DNA of 64,000 nucleotides from Tardiphaga sp. P9-11 (GCF_008329525.1 NZ_NPKQ01000001.1:1178001-1242000); one strand, 5' to 3'. Shown: positions 19,403 to 27,855, numbered from the stretch's first letter. The notes: generated by a model not told the origin, from the sequence alone. Program-made: numbers and translations.

Positions 19403-19732
19403 ATGGAAAACATCGCATGGATGGCCTGGACGCCGCCGACCGCGATCTTCTTTGCGCTGCTGGCGATCACGCTGGGCACGATGACATGGCTCGCGGTCGT
19501 CTATCCCGAGGCCGAGCGCGTCGGCATCCTGCGCATTCCCACAACGCGCGGCGACCGGCTGTTCCTGTCGCTGATCGCGGCTGCCGTCATCCACCTGTTG
19601 TGGATTGGCTTCGTCGGCTCGGATCCGATCGCGACGCTGCCGATCGGTGAGGAAGGGCTTGAGATCTCGAACCTGTGGTTCGCGACAGTGATTTCGCTGA
19701 TATCAGCCGTGGCGATTTTTCGCACCGTCTGA
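19403..19732 (+). CDS. glpU: Small membrane protein of the glycerol transporter, GlpU (DUF2160)
   Basis: This 109-residue protein has three clear hydrophobic segments (near residues 5-30, 48-72 and 84-105) and little else. The DUF2160 family occurs between the permease and binding-protein genes in glycerol ABC operons of rhizobia, where it is called GlpU; its role is unclear. AGGGAGG at 19391-19397 with 5-base spacing fixes the ATG at 19403. It could be an accessory membrane subunit, but this is inference from position. Confidence 0.85.
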   Translation: MENIAWMAWTPPTAIFFALLAITLGTMTWLAVVYPEAERVGILRIPTTRGDRLFLSLIAAAVIHLLWIGFVGSDPIATLPIGEEGLEISNLWFATVISLISAVAIFRTV

Positions 19733-19795
19733 CGAGTGAGGAAGGTCAGGTCCGGGATCAATCCGGGGCTGAAAACATGAACGAGGGAGGACGTT

Positions 19796-21592
19796 ATGAG
19801 ACAACTGATATCACAGGTCCGTCGTGGGCCGACACGCCAGGTCATGATGACCAGCGCCGCTGCGCTGATCGTCGCGACCGTGACGCTCGCCGCACCGGCG
19901 CGCGCCGACGATGCGACCGCAAAGAAGTGGATCGACAGCGAGTTCCAGCCATCGACGCTGTCGAAGGAAGAGCAGCTGAAGGAACTGCAGTGGTATGAAA
20001 AGGCCGCGCAGCCCTTCAAAGGCATGGAGATCAATGTCGTCTCCGAAACCATCACTACCCACGAATACGAAGCGAAGACGCTGGCCAAGGCGTTTAGCGA
20101 GATCACCGGCATCAAGCTGAAGCACGATATCATTCAGGAAGGTGACGTGGTCGAGAAGCTGCAGACCCAGATGCAGTCCGGCAAGAATGTCTATGACGGC
20201 TGGATCAACGATAGCGATCTGATCGGCACGCATTTCCGCTACGGCCAGACCATCGCGCTGACGGATTACATGACCGGCGAAGGCAAGGACGTCACAAGCC
20301 CGACCCTCGACCTCAAGGACTTCATCGGCACGCCTTTCACCACCGCGCCCGACAAGAAGCTGTATCAACTACCCGATCAGCAATTCGCCAACCTTTACTG
20401 GTTCCGGTACGACTGGTTCACCAATCCCGACTACAAGGCAAAATTCAAGGCCAAGTATGGCTACGATCTCGGTGTTCCCGTGAACTGGTCGGCTTATGAA
20501 GATATCGCCGAGTTCTTCACCAACGACATCAAGACGATCGATGGCGTCAAGGTCTATGGCCACATGGACTACGGCAAGAAGGATCCGTCGCTCGGCTGGC
20601 GTTTCACCGACGCCTGGCTGTCGATGGCCGGCAACGGCGACAAGGGTCTTCCGAACGGTCTGCCCGTCGATGAATGGGGCATCCGCATGGAAGGCTGCCG
20701 TCCGGTTGGTTCCTCCATCGAGCGCGGTGGCGATACCAACGGTCCGGCCGCCGTGTATTCAATCGCGAAATATCTCGACTGGATGAAGAAATATGCCCCG
20801 CCGCAGGCGCAAGGCATGACCTTCTCGGAGTCGGGTCCGGTGCCGGCACAGGGCAATATCGCCCAACAAATGTTCTGGTACACCGCTTTCACCGCCGACA
20901 TGGTGAAGCCGGGTCTCGCGGTCATGAATGCCGACGGAACGCCGAAGTGGCGCATGGCTCCGTCGCCGCATGGCTCGTACTGGAAGGAAGGCATGAAGCT
21001 CGGCTATCAGGACGTTGGTTCGGGCACGCTGCTCAAATCGACTCCGCCGGATCGCCGCAAGGCAGCGTGGCTGTATCTGCAGTTCATCACCTCGAAGACG
21101 GTGTCGCTGAAGAAGAGCCATGTCGGTCTCACCTTCATCCGTGAGAGCGACATCTGGGACAAGTCGTTCACCGAACGTGCGCCGAAGCTCGGCGGTCTGG
21201 TCGAGTTCTATCGCTCGCCGGCCCGCGTGCAATGGTCGCCGACCGGCAACAACATCCCGGATTATCCGAAGCTGGCGCAATTGTGGTGGCAGAACATCGG
21301 CGACGCGTCGTCCGGTGCGAAGACTCCGCAGCAGGCGATGGACTCGCTGGCCGCGGCGCAGGACTCGGTGCTTGAGCGTCTTGAACGATCCAAGGTTCAG
21401 GGCGAATGCGGACCGAAGCTGAACAAGAAGGAAACCGCCGAGTTCTGGTACGCGAAGTCGGCGAAGGACGGCAACATCGCGCCCCAGCGCAAGCTGGCCA
21501 ACGAGAAGCCGAAGGGCGAGACGGTGGACTACGACACGCTGATCAAGTCGTGGCCCGCGACCCCGCCGCAGAAGCGCGCGTCGGCGAACTGA
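19796..21592 (+). CDS. glpV: Glycerol ABC transporter substrate-binding protein GlpV
   Basis: This 598-residue periplasmic binding protein is long for the family (often about 400-450) but normal for GlpV. A basic N-terminus and hydrophobic stretch ending APARADD mark a signal peptide of about 38 residues. The mature part follows the cluster B sugar-binding fold (EAKTLAKAFSEITGIKLKHD, then DGWINDSDLIG). The C-terminal tail (after about 540) is Lys/Pro rich. It is the last gene of the operon and is followed 21 bases later by a strong terminator. Confidence 0.92.
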   Translation: MRQLISQVRRGPTRQVMMTSAAALIVATVTLAAPARADDATAKKWIDSEFQPSTLSKEEQLKELQWYEKAAQPFKGMEINVVSETITTHEYEAKTLAKAFSEITGIKLKHDIIQEGDVVEKLQTQMQSGKNVYDGWINDSDLIGTHFRYGQTIALTDYMTGEGKDVTSPTLDLKDFIGTPFTTAPDKKLYQLPDQQFANLYWFRYDWFTNPDYKAKFKAKYGYDLGVPVNWSAYEDIAEFFTNDIKTIDGVKVYGHMDYGKKDPSLGWRFTDAWLSMAGNGDKGLPNGLPVDEWGIRMEGCRPVGSSIERGGDTNGPAAVYSIAKYLDWMKKYAPPQAQGMTFSESGPVPAQGNIAQQMFWYTAFTADMVKPGLAVMNADGTPKWRMAPSPHGSYWKEGMKLGYQDVGSGTLLKSTPPDRRKAAWLYLQFITSKTVSLKKSHVGLTFIRESDIWDKSFTERAPKLGGLVEFYRSPARVQWSPTGNNIPDYPKLAQLWWQNIGDASSGAKTPQQAMDSLAAAQDSVLERLERSKVQGECGPKLNKKETAEFWYAKSAKDGNIAPQRKLANEKPKGETVDYDTLIKSWPATPPQKRASAN

Positions 21593-21613
21593 GGCGAACT
21601 TCCTGAACAAACA

Positions 21614-21641
21614 AAAAGGCCGGGAGCGATCCCGGCCTTTT
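21614..21641. terminator. Bidirectional intrinsic terminator after glpV
   Basis: AAAAGGCCGGG (21614-21624) pairs perfectly with CCCGGCCTTTT (21631-21641) around a 6-base loop. T residues follow on the plus strand and a run of A precedes it, so it can end both the glp operon and the converging old yellow enzyme gene. Confidence 0.9.
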
Positions 21642-21649
21642 CTCTTGTT

Positions 21650-21698
21650 GTCATTCCGGGGTCGTGCCCGCAAAGAGGCGTGCGCGCCCCAGAATGAC
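21650..21698. repeat. Short dispersed repeat with inverted ends (copy 1)
   Basis: GTCATTCCGGGG (21650-21661) is repeated inverted as CCCCAGAATGAC (21687-21698), 11 of 12 positions matching. The same GTCATTCC end occurs in the larger element at 30635-30776 and singly near 28518. It sits between two convergent genes. Confidence 0.7.
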
Positions 21699-21702
21699 GT
21701 GC

Positions 21703-22803
21703 TTACTCCGCCGCCTGCTTCGCGCCCAGCACGGGATAATCCGTGTAGCCCTTGGCGCCACCGCCATAGAATGTCGCCTTGTCGGCCTCGTTCAACGGTG
21801 CACCGGTCTTCAGGCGCTCCACCAGATCCGGGTTCGAGATGAACGGCTTGCCGAAGGCGATCAGGTCAGCCGCGTTCGCTTCGAGAACCTTGTTGGCGAG
21901 TGCGAGGTCGAAGCCGTTATTAGCGATATACGTTCCGCTGAAGCGCTTGCGCAGGCTGGCGTAATCGAACGGGGCGTTGTCACGCGGGCCGCCGGTCGCG
22001 CCCTCGACGACATGCAGATAGACCAGCTTCTCAGCACTGAGCCCGTCGGTGATGTAGTCGAACAGCTTTTGCGCCTGCGTGTCGGCGGCAGCATCGTTGG
22101 CCGGTGTCACCGGCGAGATGCGGATGCCGGTTCTGTCGCCGCCGATCTCCTTGGCAACTGCCGCGGCCACTTCCAGCATCAGTTTGGCGCGGTTCTCCAG
22201 CGAACCGCCATAGGCGTCGGTGCGCTTGTTGGTGCTGTCACGCGCGAATTGCTCAAGCAGATAACCGTTGGCGCCATGGATCTCCACGCCGTCGAAACCG
22301 GCCTCGACTGCATTGGCAGCGCCGCGTGCGAAACTGTCGATGACGCCTTGAATTTCACCCAGCTCCAGCGCGCGGGGCTCCGAGACGTCGGTGAAGGTGT
22401 TGTTGACGAAGGTCTTGGTGTTGGCGCGGATCGCCGAAGGGGCCACCGGCGCACCGCCATTCGGCTGCAGGCTGACATGCGAGATGCGGCCGACGTGCCA
22501 GATTTGCATATAGATGTGACCGCCCTTGGCATGCACGGCCTCGGTCACCTTCTTCCAGCCGGCGATCTGCTCCTTGGTGTAGATGCCCGGGACGTCCTGG
22601 TAGCCCTGGCCCTGCTGCGACACGGGTGTGCCTTCGGTCACCAGAAGGCCGGCGCTGGCACGCTGGCTATAATACTCGACCGCCAGCGGATTCGGTACGT
22701 TGCCCGGCAATGCGCGATTGCGCGTCAGCGGCGCCATCACTGTGCGATTGGTCAGCGTGTTCTTACCAAGTTTGTAGGATTCGAAGAGTTTGGACGTGCT
22801 CAT
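21703..22803 (-). CDS. Old yellow enzyme family alkene reductase (NemA/XenB-like)
   Basis: This 366-residue FMN enzyme of the OYE family would reduce activated C=C bonds or nitro compounds with NAD(P)H in the cytoplasm. The barrel opens with the conserved NRTVMAPLTRNRA, and the active-site region AGFDGVEIHGANGYLLEQFA and the substrate-binding pair His/Asn in QIWHVGR and EIHGANG are visible. The chosen ATG (complement of 22801-22803) starts MSTSKLF and removes 20 residues of an open upstream frame. It is a single gene, convergent with the glp operon. Confidence 0.92.
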   Translation of the reverse strand: MSTSKLFESYKLGKNTLTNRTVMAPLTRNRALPGNVPNPLAVEYYSQRASAGLLVTEGTPVSQQGQGYQDVPGIYTKEQIAGWKKVTEAVHAKGGHIYMQIWHVGRISHVSLQPNGGAPVAPSAIRANTKTFVNNTFTDVSEPRALELGEIQGVIDSFARGAANAVEAGFDGVEIHGANGYLLEQFARDSTNKRTDAYGGSLENRAKLMLEVAAAVAKEIGGDRTGIRISPVTPANDAAADTQAQKLFDYITDGLSAEKLVYLHVVEGATGGPRDNAPFDYASLRKRFSGTYIANNGFDLALANKVLEANAADLIAFGKPFISNPDLVERLKTGAPLNEADKATFYGGGAKGYTDYPVLGAKQAAE

Positions 22804-22845
22804 GTTGAATGATCCAGCGATGAAAGGTGAAATCGAGTTGGGCAT

Positions 22846-22880
22846 CATGCAGCGCATTGGCAATATCGCTGCGCTGCATG
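22846..22880. promoter_or_regulatory. 11-bp perfect inverted repeat upstream of the old yellow enzyme gene
   Basis: CATGCAGCGCA (22846-22856) and TGCGCTGCATG (22870-22880) are perfect inverted repeats around a 13-base spacer, about 43 bases before the start codon of the minus-strand gene. It may be an operator for a TetR- or NemR-like repressor, or a leader hairpin. No regulator gene is adjacent. Confidence 0.5.
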
Positions 22881-22982
22881 TCGTTGGTTCAGGATAAAGC
22901 GATCGTGGCGACGACGGATTGAATGATCATGATCTCCCTATCGGCCGGCCAGTAGTCGAATATCCTTTGATGATGGTCCGGC

Positions 22983-23486
22983 TTACTGCGCGCCGAGGAA
23001 GTCGCGCTTGCCGATTTCGACGCCGCTATGCCTCAGGATGCCGTGGGCGATGGCGATGTGGAAGTAGAAGTTCGGCAGCGAGAAGCTGCTCAGATATTGC
23101 TGGCCCGTCATGGTCGTGGTCTTGCCGCCCCCGATCGGAAACGTGACCTCACGTGCGTCGGCGCCTTCGAATTGCGTGGGCGTAAAGCCTTTCACATAGT
23201 CGATCGCTTTGGCCAGCCGCTGCTTCAATTCACCGAAGGTTTTCTCGGTGTCTGGCACCGACTGCGGCTCGTTCTGGGTGAGCCGGGCACAGCCGCGCAT
23301 CGCCTGGTCGCAGGCGACCTGAACCTGGCGAGAGAGCGGCAGCATATCCGGATAGAGCCGCGCGCCGAGCAGTGCCTCCGGCTCGATCTTCTTCGCCGCG
23401 ACGTGGGCTTCGGCCTTGTCGAGAATAGCCGAGAGGCTGCTGAGCATCTGCAAATAGGCAGGCACGGCGGAATCGTAAAATGACAT
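22983..23486 (-). CDS. DUF1993 family protein
   Basis: This 167-residue cytoplasmic protein of the DUF1993 family (DinB-like four-helix bundle) begins MSFYDSAVPAYLQMLSSLSA and contains the family's AHVAAKKIEPEALLGARLYPDM segment. No function is established for the family. The start codon is the complement of 23484-23486. Its putative ribosome binding site (AAAAGAG on the minus strand) lies inside one arm of a perfect 14-bp inverted repeat, described separately. It stands alone, with no operon partner. Confidence 0.85.
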   Translation of the reverse strand: MSFYDSAVPAYLQMLSSLSAILDKAEAHVAAKKIEPEALLGARLYPDMLPLSRQVQVACDQAMRGCARLTQNEPQSVPDTEKTFGELKQRLAKAIDYVKGFTPTQFEGADAREVTFPIGGGKTTTMTGQQYLSSFSLPNFYFHIAIAHGILRHSGVEIGKRDFLGAQ

Positions 23487-23492
23487 GGGATG

Positions 23493-23603
23493 CTCTTTTG
23501 TGAGGCGTTTCGAGGCGTGCAGCGGCGGGCGATCAGAAAGATGCTGCTGCATGGACTTGGGGCGCGGCCAGCCGAATTCAACCGCCCCGGCCTCACAAAA
23601 GAG
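23493..23603 (-). promoter_or_regulatory. Leader inverted repeat covering the DUF1993 ribosome binding site
   Basis: On the minus strand CTCTTTTGTGAGGC (23603-23590) is followed 83 bases later by its exact complement GCCTCACAAAAGAG (23506-23493), six bases before the DUF1993 ATG. The second copy contains the only purine-rich Shine-Dalgarno candidate. Folding of the leader would hide it. Confidence 0.6.
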
Positions 23604-23655
23604 AAGAAATTTCGAGCGTGATCCCGAGACGTGGATACCGTTTCTCGGATCGGAC

Positions 23656-24891
23656 CTAGCGCCCGGATTTCAATGCGGCAAGCAATTCGGCCGTCGGCCA
23701 CGAGTCCGCCGGCAGGCCGAACTTGACTTGCATCGCCTTGACGGCGGTGCGGCTCTGCTGTCCGAGAATGCCGTCGATCTTGCCGACATTGAAGCCGCGC
23801 TTGGCCAGCAATTGCTGCAGTTCGCGCAATTCAGGATGTGACAACTGCGCGACAGGGGCGGAGGGCTGCCGCATCTTCGATGCGCCGGCGATGCGCGTCG
23901 CGAGATAGGCCGCGGTGGTCGAATAGATCAGCGAGTTATTCCATTCGGTATAGGCGGCGAAATTCGCATATGCGAGGAAAGCTGGGCCGTGGCGGCCCAT
24001 CGGCAGCAGCAGCGAGGCCGGCATGCTGTCGTTCGGCAGGGGGCGCCCGTCGGGATAGCTGACGCCGAATGACGCCCATTTGGCGCGTGGCAGTTGAATG
24101 GTGAGATCGGCCTGATCCCAGGGAACGCTGTCGGAAACGCGGACCTCCTGCAGCCACGGTTCGCCGCGCCGCCATTTCAGGCCGGTGGAAATGTAATGCG
24201 CAGTCGAGCCGATCACGTCGGCAGGGCTACGCAGCAAATTGCGATGGCCATCGCCGTCATAGTCCACGGCATAGTTGAAGTAGTGTGTCGGCAGAAATTG
24301 CGTCTGGCCAAGTTCGCCGGCCCATGAGCCGATCATCTCCGCCGGCGACAGATCGCCACGATCGATGATCTTGAGCGCGGCGATGGTCTCGTCCTGAAAC
24401 ATCTTCGAGCGCCGACAATCATAAGCCAGCGACACCAGCGAACGCAGCGTCTGCAGATTGCCCATCTGCACGCCGAAGTCGCTTTCCAGCGCCCAGAACG
24501 CGGCGATCACGGCCGGCGGCACGCCATACTCTTTCTCGGCGCGTGCAAAGGCCGCAGCATTGGCCTTGATCTTCAACTGCCCGTTCTGCATCCGGTAGTC
24601 CGCCGCCATGCGTCCGGAAAATTGCGTGAACAATTGCCCGAACACCCGTTGGCCACGGTCGCGATTGACGATGCCCTGGTCGTAAACGAGGTAGGGCGAA
24701 GCCTCCGCCATCGCGCGCGGTGACACGCCGGCGGCGACGGCCTGCTGTTTCAGCCCGGCCAGGAATTGATCGAAGCTCTGGCCGCCATGGCAGGACGCGC
24801 TGCGCTGGGCGGAGGCGGGGGAGGCGAGAGTAGTAGCAGTCAAGACCGCGACGACTGCCGCAACTTGCTTCAACACCGATATTCGCAGCAT
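23656..24891 (-). CDS. Lytic murein transglycosylase with C-terminal peptidoglycan-binding domain (MltB-like)
   Basis: This 411-residue periplasmic enzyme cleaves the glycan strand of peptidoglycan to give anhydro-muropeptides. A signal peptide (MLRISVLKQVAAVVAVLTAT to SPASA) precedes an SLT_2 domain with the catalytic glutamate in FWALESDFGVQ (Glu136) and the typical GELGQTQFLPTHYFNYAVD. A C-terminal PG_binding_1 repeat (LQQLLAKRGFNVGKIDGILG) follows. The ATG is supported by AGAGAGG upstream on the minus strand. No cell-wall genes adjoin it. Confidence 0.93.
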   Translation of the reverse strand: MLRISVLKQVAAVVAVLTATTLASPASAQRSASCHGGQSFDQFLAGLKQQAVAAGVSPRAMAEASPYLVYDQGIVNRDRGQRVFGQLFTQFSGRMAADYRMQNGQLKIKANAAAFARAEKEYGVPPAVIAAFWALESDFGVQMGNLQTLRSLVSLAYDCRRSKMFQDETIAALKIIDRGDLSPAEMIGSWAGELGQTQFLPTHYFNYAVDYDGDGHRNLLRSPADVIGSTAHYISTGLKWRRGEPWLQEVRVSDSVPWDQADLTIQLPRAKWASFGVSYPDGRPLPNDSMPASLLLPMGRHGPAFLAYANFAAYTEWNNSLIYSTTAAYLATRIAGASKMRQPSAPVAQLSHPELRELQQLLAKRGFNVGKIDGILGQQSRTAVKAMQVKFGLPADSWPTAELLAALKSGR

Positions 24892-24912
24892 GAGCAGACC
24901 TCTCTTCACGTC

Positions 24913-24935
24913 ATGCCCGGGCTTGACCCGGGCAT
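24913..24935. repeat. REP-like palindrome
   Basis: ATGCCCGGG (24913-24921) and CCCGGGCAT (27-35 of the same block) form a perfect hairpin with the loop CTTGA. Such TGCCCGGGCTTGACCCGGGC palindromes are common dispersed intergenic repeats in alphaproteobacteria. It lies between two minus-strand genes. Confidence 0.75.
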
Positions 24936-24951
24936 CCACGTCTTACAACGG

Positions 24952-25851
24952 CTATTGCTTAAAACAATGATCGCGATGCCAACTTAGGAAATGTGGATGC
25001 GGGCGCTGAGACGCTCGCTGAGGTGGAAGTGCACGACCGTTCTTGTTCACAAGAGCGCGCACGCTCTCAAAGTCATTCACGTGGCGCGAAATCATGATTT
25101 CGAGATCGTCCGAAAGGCTGATTAACCCACGATCAAACATCCAGTGAGCAGTGCCCGAAAGAGCGATTCCGTTGTTGATGATATCTGGGCCATTCGCTTC
25201 GACCGGTCGGATATGAGCCGCATCGACCTCTGCCCGACCGCCACCATTGATCAACTTCAGTCCGGTTACTGCGCAGCGTCGGTCGTAAGCATCAAGGATA
25301 ACGCGGCGGAAAGTCCGATCCCGCACAGTTCTTGAGGTAAGGAAGCTCAGGCGATCTCGCGTTTCTTCGAATTGGAAGGGGGCTTGCTCCTCATTGAGAT
25401 GGGGAGGCGACGCGATGTCACCAATTCTTGGCAGGATCTGAACGGTCTCATCTAGCCCGCGCGTAATAATGCGTTCGAAATCGCTAGGGTTTATTGGACG
25501 AACTGCCGACTGGGCTCGTCCTGAAATCCGCCCCTGTTCATTGAGGACCCCGCGTTCAACGACGCCGTCAGTATCGGAAAATGGAACTGGGGTCGCGAAT
25601 TCGAGATAGCTCGATGGCTCGATTAACGCGAGGTACATACTCGCTGCTGAAGGATCGGGGATGATCTGCTGAACTTTGGCAATGGCAAAGTAACCACGCG
25701 TCGCTTCGACCTTACGTGGCTCATAATAAACGATCCAATCGCCAACGAAGTTCTCCGCGCGACTAAGATACTGGCTGGGAAATTGATACTGCTCAGCCGG
25801 GCTGTCGTCGTAGATCGAATCCGTACGATGAATGAAGACCCCAAATCCCAT
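24952..25851 (-). CDS. HNH endonuclease with N-terminal PUA/EVE-like region, putative restriction enzyme
   Basis: The 299-residue protein ends in an HNH_2-type nuclease domain: RRCAVTG (Cys193), DAAHIRPV (His213), NNGIAL (Asn227) and SGTAHWMFDRGLISL (His236), the arrangement of predicted restriction endonucleases of COG3440. The first 110 residues (VGDWIVYYEPRKV, then RGYFAIAKVQQIIPDPS) resemble a PUA-superfamily base reader such as EVE, so cutting of modified DNA is plausible. That reading is inference. No methylase or other defence gene is adjacent. The codons look less GC-biased than in the flanking genes, suggesting acquisition. Confidence 0.75.
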   Translation of the reverse strand: MGFGVFIHRTDSIYDDSPAEQYQFPSQYLSRAENFVGDWIVYYEPRKVEATRGYFAIAKVQQIIPDPSAASMYLALIEPSSYLEFATPVPFSDTDGVVERGVLNEQGRISGRAQSAVRPINPSDFERIITRGLDETVQILPRIGDIASPPHLNEEQAPFQFEETRDRLSFLTSRTVRDRTFRRVILDAYDRRCAVTGLKLINGGGRAEVDAAHIRPVEANGPDIINNGIALSGTAHWMFDRGLISLSDDLEIMISRHVNDFESVRALVNKNGRALPPQRASQRPHPHFLSWHRDHCFKQ

Positions 25852-25897
25852 GCGGTCTGTATAGCATGGCTTTTCTCTGTGCCCAGATAGCTATGAG

Positions 25898-27343
25898 TTA
25901 CAACTCTCGCGCATTACTGAACGCAAAGCTCGACACCCGCCGTGTGTTCTCGTCCAGGATCAGGCTCCGTGTGATCGGCGGCTCGGCGCGCTGGCTGCAG
26001 TTCTCGCGTTCGCACAGCCGGCAGTTGACGCCGATCGGTGTGCCTTCGGTCTTCTCCAGATCGAGGCCCGCCGAATAAACCAGCTTGCCGGCGTGACGGA
26101 TCTCGCAGCCGAGGCCGATGGCGAAGCGGGGTTGCGGCTGTGGATGCGGAGCCGCGGGCCGGCGCAGCGTCTGCGCAATGGAGAAGTAGCGGCTGCCATC
26201 GGGCAGTTCGATCACCTGCTGCAGCAGCCGATCCGGCGTATCGAAGGTCGAATGCACATTCCACAAGGGACAGGTGCCGCCGAATTTCGAGAATGGAAAG
26301 GTGCCCGACGAAAACCGTTTCGACACGTTGCCGGCATTGTCGACGCGGAGCATGAAGAACGGCACGCCGCGGGCATTCGGCCGCTGCAGCGTGGTGAGGC
26401 GGTGGCAGATCTGTTCGAAGCCGACATTGAAGCGCTGACCGAGCACCTGAAGGTCATAGCTCAGCGCTTCCGCGGCGGCGTGAAACGCGCCGTAAGGCAT
26501 CAGTACGGCGGCGGCGAAATAATTTGCAAGCGTAATGCGATAGAGCCGGCGTGGCGTGTCGTCCAGCGGGCCGGCGCGGCCGACGATGGTCTCGAAATGC
26601 GATGAACATTCGACGAGGCCGATCTGGAACGCGACCTGAAACGCGCGGCCGGGTGCATCGACCATTTCCGAGATCAACAATTGCCGGCGATGCCTATCGA
26701 AGCGCCGCAGCGTTTCGCGCATCACGTCCACCGGCATGATGCGGGTGACGATCGAATATTTGTCCCGCAGCCGCGTGCTCAGCGCCGCAAACAGATCCTG
26801 CGAGGGTACATTGATCTCGTCGCGCAGGCTCTCGGCAGCCGCTTCGAGTTCGGGGAAGTAATTGCGGTTGGCCTCGATCAGGTCGCGCACGCGCTCGATC
26901 GGGTTGGCCTCGAACTGCGCGCCCTCATGCCGATCGGCCATCTGCGCCGCCACCATCGTCTCGCCGCGCCGCGCCTCGGTATAGGCCGCATAGAGCCGCT
27001 GCAGCGAATGCGTCACGCCAGGGCAGAGTTCGGCGAGGTCGCGCAATTCCTGTTTCGGTAAATCGATCTGGCGAAACAGCGGATCGGAGAAAATCTCGTT
27101 CAGTTCTGCAAAGAAGCGATCCTCATCCGCCGTTGCGAGATCGCGCAGATCGAGGTCGTAGGTCTCGGCCAAACGCAGCAGCAGTTGCGCGGTGACCGGC
27201 CGCTGGTTGCGCTCGATCAGGTTGATGTAGCTCGGCGAAATCCCGAGGCCCTCGGCCATCTGGGTCTGCGACAGGCCCTGTTGCTGCCGGATGCGCCGGA
27301 AGCGCGGCCCCACGAACAGTTTCTTGCCGGACTCGCCTGCCAT
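25898..27343 (-). CDS. ScfR/RamB-type short-chain fatty acyl transcriptional regulator
   Basis: The 481-residue protein has an N-terminal XRE helix-turn-helix (GLSQTQMAEGLGISPSYINLIE, about residues 23-44), a long helical middle with the region DUF955/IrrE-like by position, and a Cys-containing C-terminal DUF2083 domain (CRLCERENCSQRAEPP). This is the layout of RamB/ScfR regulators that control glyoxylate, methylcitrate or acetate genes, sensing short acyl-CoAs. The ATG at the complement of 27341-27343 is preferred to a TTG 24 bases further upstream. It has no metabolic gene partner here, so the targets are unknown. Confidence 0.85.
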   Translation of the reverse strand: MAGESGKKLFVGPRFRRIRQQQGLSQTQMAEGLGISPSYINLIERNQRPVTAQLLLRLAETYDLDLRDLATADEDRFFAELNEIFSDPLFRQIDLPKQELRDLAELCPGVTHSLQRLYAAYTEARRGETMVAAQMADRHEGAQFEANPIERVRDLIEANRNYFPELEAAAESLRDEINVPSQDLFAALSTRLRDKYSIVTRIMPVDVMRETLRRFDRHRRQLLISEMVDAPGRAFQVAFQIGLVECSSHFETIVGRAGPLDDTPRRLYRITLANYFAAAVLMPYGAFHAAAEALSYDLQVLGQRFNVGFEQICHRLTTLQRPNARGVPFFMLRVDNAGNVSKRFSSGTFPFSKFGGTCPLWNVHSTFDTPDRLLQQVIELPDGSRYFSIAQTLRRPAAPHPQPQPRFAIGLGCEIRHAGKLVYSAGLDLEKTEGTPIGVNCRLCERENCSQRAEPPITRSLILDENTRRVSSFAFSNAREL

Positions 27344-27357
27344 CGCCGCATCACTCG

Positions 27358-27410
27358 TTTGTGACAAAATTTACAAAATGACATTTATTACAAGTCGTGA
27401 TGTTACATCA
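27358..27410. promoter_or_regulatory. AT-rich divergent promoter region with inverted repeats
   Basis: TTTGT (27358-27362) and ACAAA (27373-27377) form a dyad inside an AT-rich stretch just upstream of the ScfR-like start. TGATGT and ACATCA form a second perfect palindrome at 27398-27410. It lies between the ScfR-like gene and the divergent DUF4170 gene; autoregulation by the ScfR-like protein is plausible. Confidence 0.4.
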
Positions 27411-27526
27411 CATCACCATTCAAACACAAGGCAGCTAGCGGTTTCGGCCGATATGGCGTTATCTCATCACACGGTGAATGCATCGCATGTCACGAATGTC
27501 GATATTAAGATATACAGGAGCACGAC

Positions 27527-27736
27527 ATGTCACACGGTAGCAATTTCTGGGTCATCGGCGGTGAGTTTGGTTCGATGAACTTCCACAAGCTGGTCGAGGG
27601 CTCGGCCCAGGTGCAGGGCCCGTTCAAGACGCGCAAGCAGGCCGAAGAAGCCTGGAAGACCGTGTCGGAAGAGAATCGCCACCGCGCCGGCGTCCGCTTC
27701 TCCATCGTCGAAGAGCCGAGCCGTCAGGTCGCCTGA
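27527..27736 (+). CDS. DUF4170 family small protein
   Basis: This 69-residue soluble protein (MSHGSNFWVIGGEFGSMNFH at the start, then GPFKTRKQAEEAWKTVSEE) matches the alphaproteobacterial DUF4170 family, which has no known role. AGGAG at 27516-27520 with 6-base spacing supports the ATG strongly. It is divergent from the ScfR-like gene and alone; a long hairpin lies 78 bases after its stop. Confidence 0.85.
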   Translation: MSHGSNFWVIGGEFGSMNFHKLVEGSAQVQGPFKTRKQAEEAWKTVSEENRHRAGVRFSIVEEPSRQVA

Positions 27737-27813
27737 GCTTAGCGCCGGACGCGTCCACGCCTCTGGATTGGCGCAAGCCTGCCGCTAGAAAGTCATAAGA
27801 AGACGTCCAAGGA

Positions 27814-27855
27814 CGTCAACGGCCTCATCCGGGCAACCGGGTGGGGCCGTTGACG
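27814..27855. other. Long hairpin with GCAA tetraloop
   Basis: CGTCAACGGCC (27814-27824) pairs with GGCCGTTGACG (27845-27855). The inner bases continue the stem through two T-G pairs to CCGG/CCGG around a GCAA loop (27833-27836), giving 19 consecutive pairs. No T-run follows on the plus strand, so it is not a standard terminator. It lies in the 227-base gap between the DUF4170 gene and the next gene. Confidence 0.7.

Noticed and set aside
21664-22812. 382-aa plus-strand open frame
   Set aside because: Lies opposite the old yellow enzyme gene, whose protein is clearly conserved.
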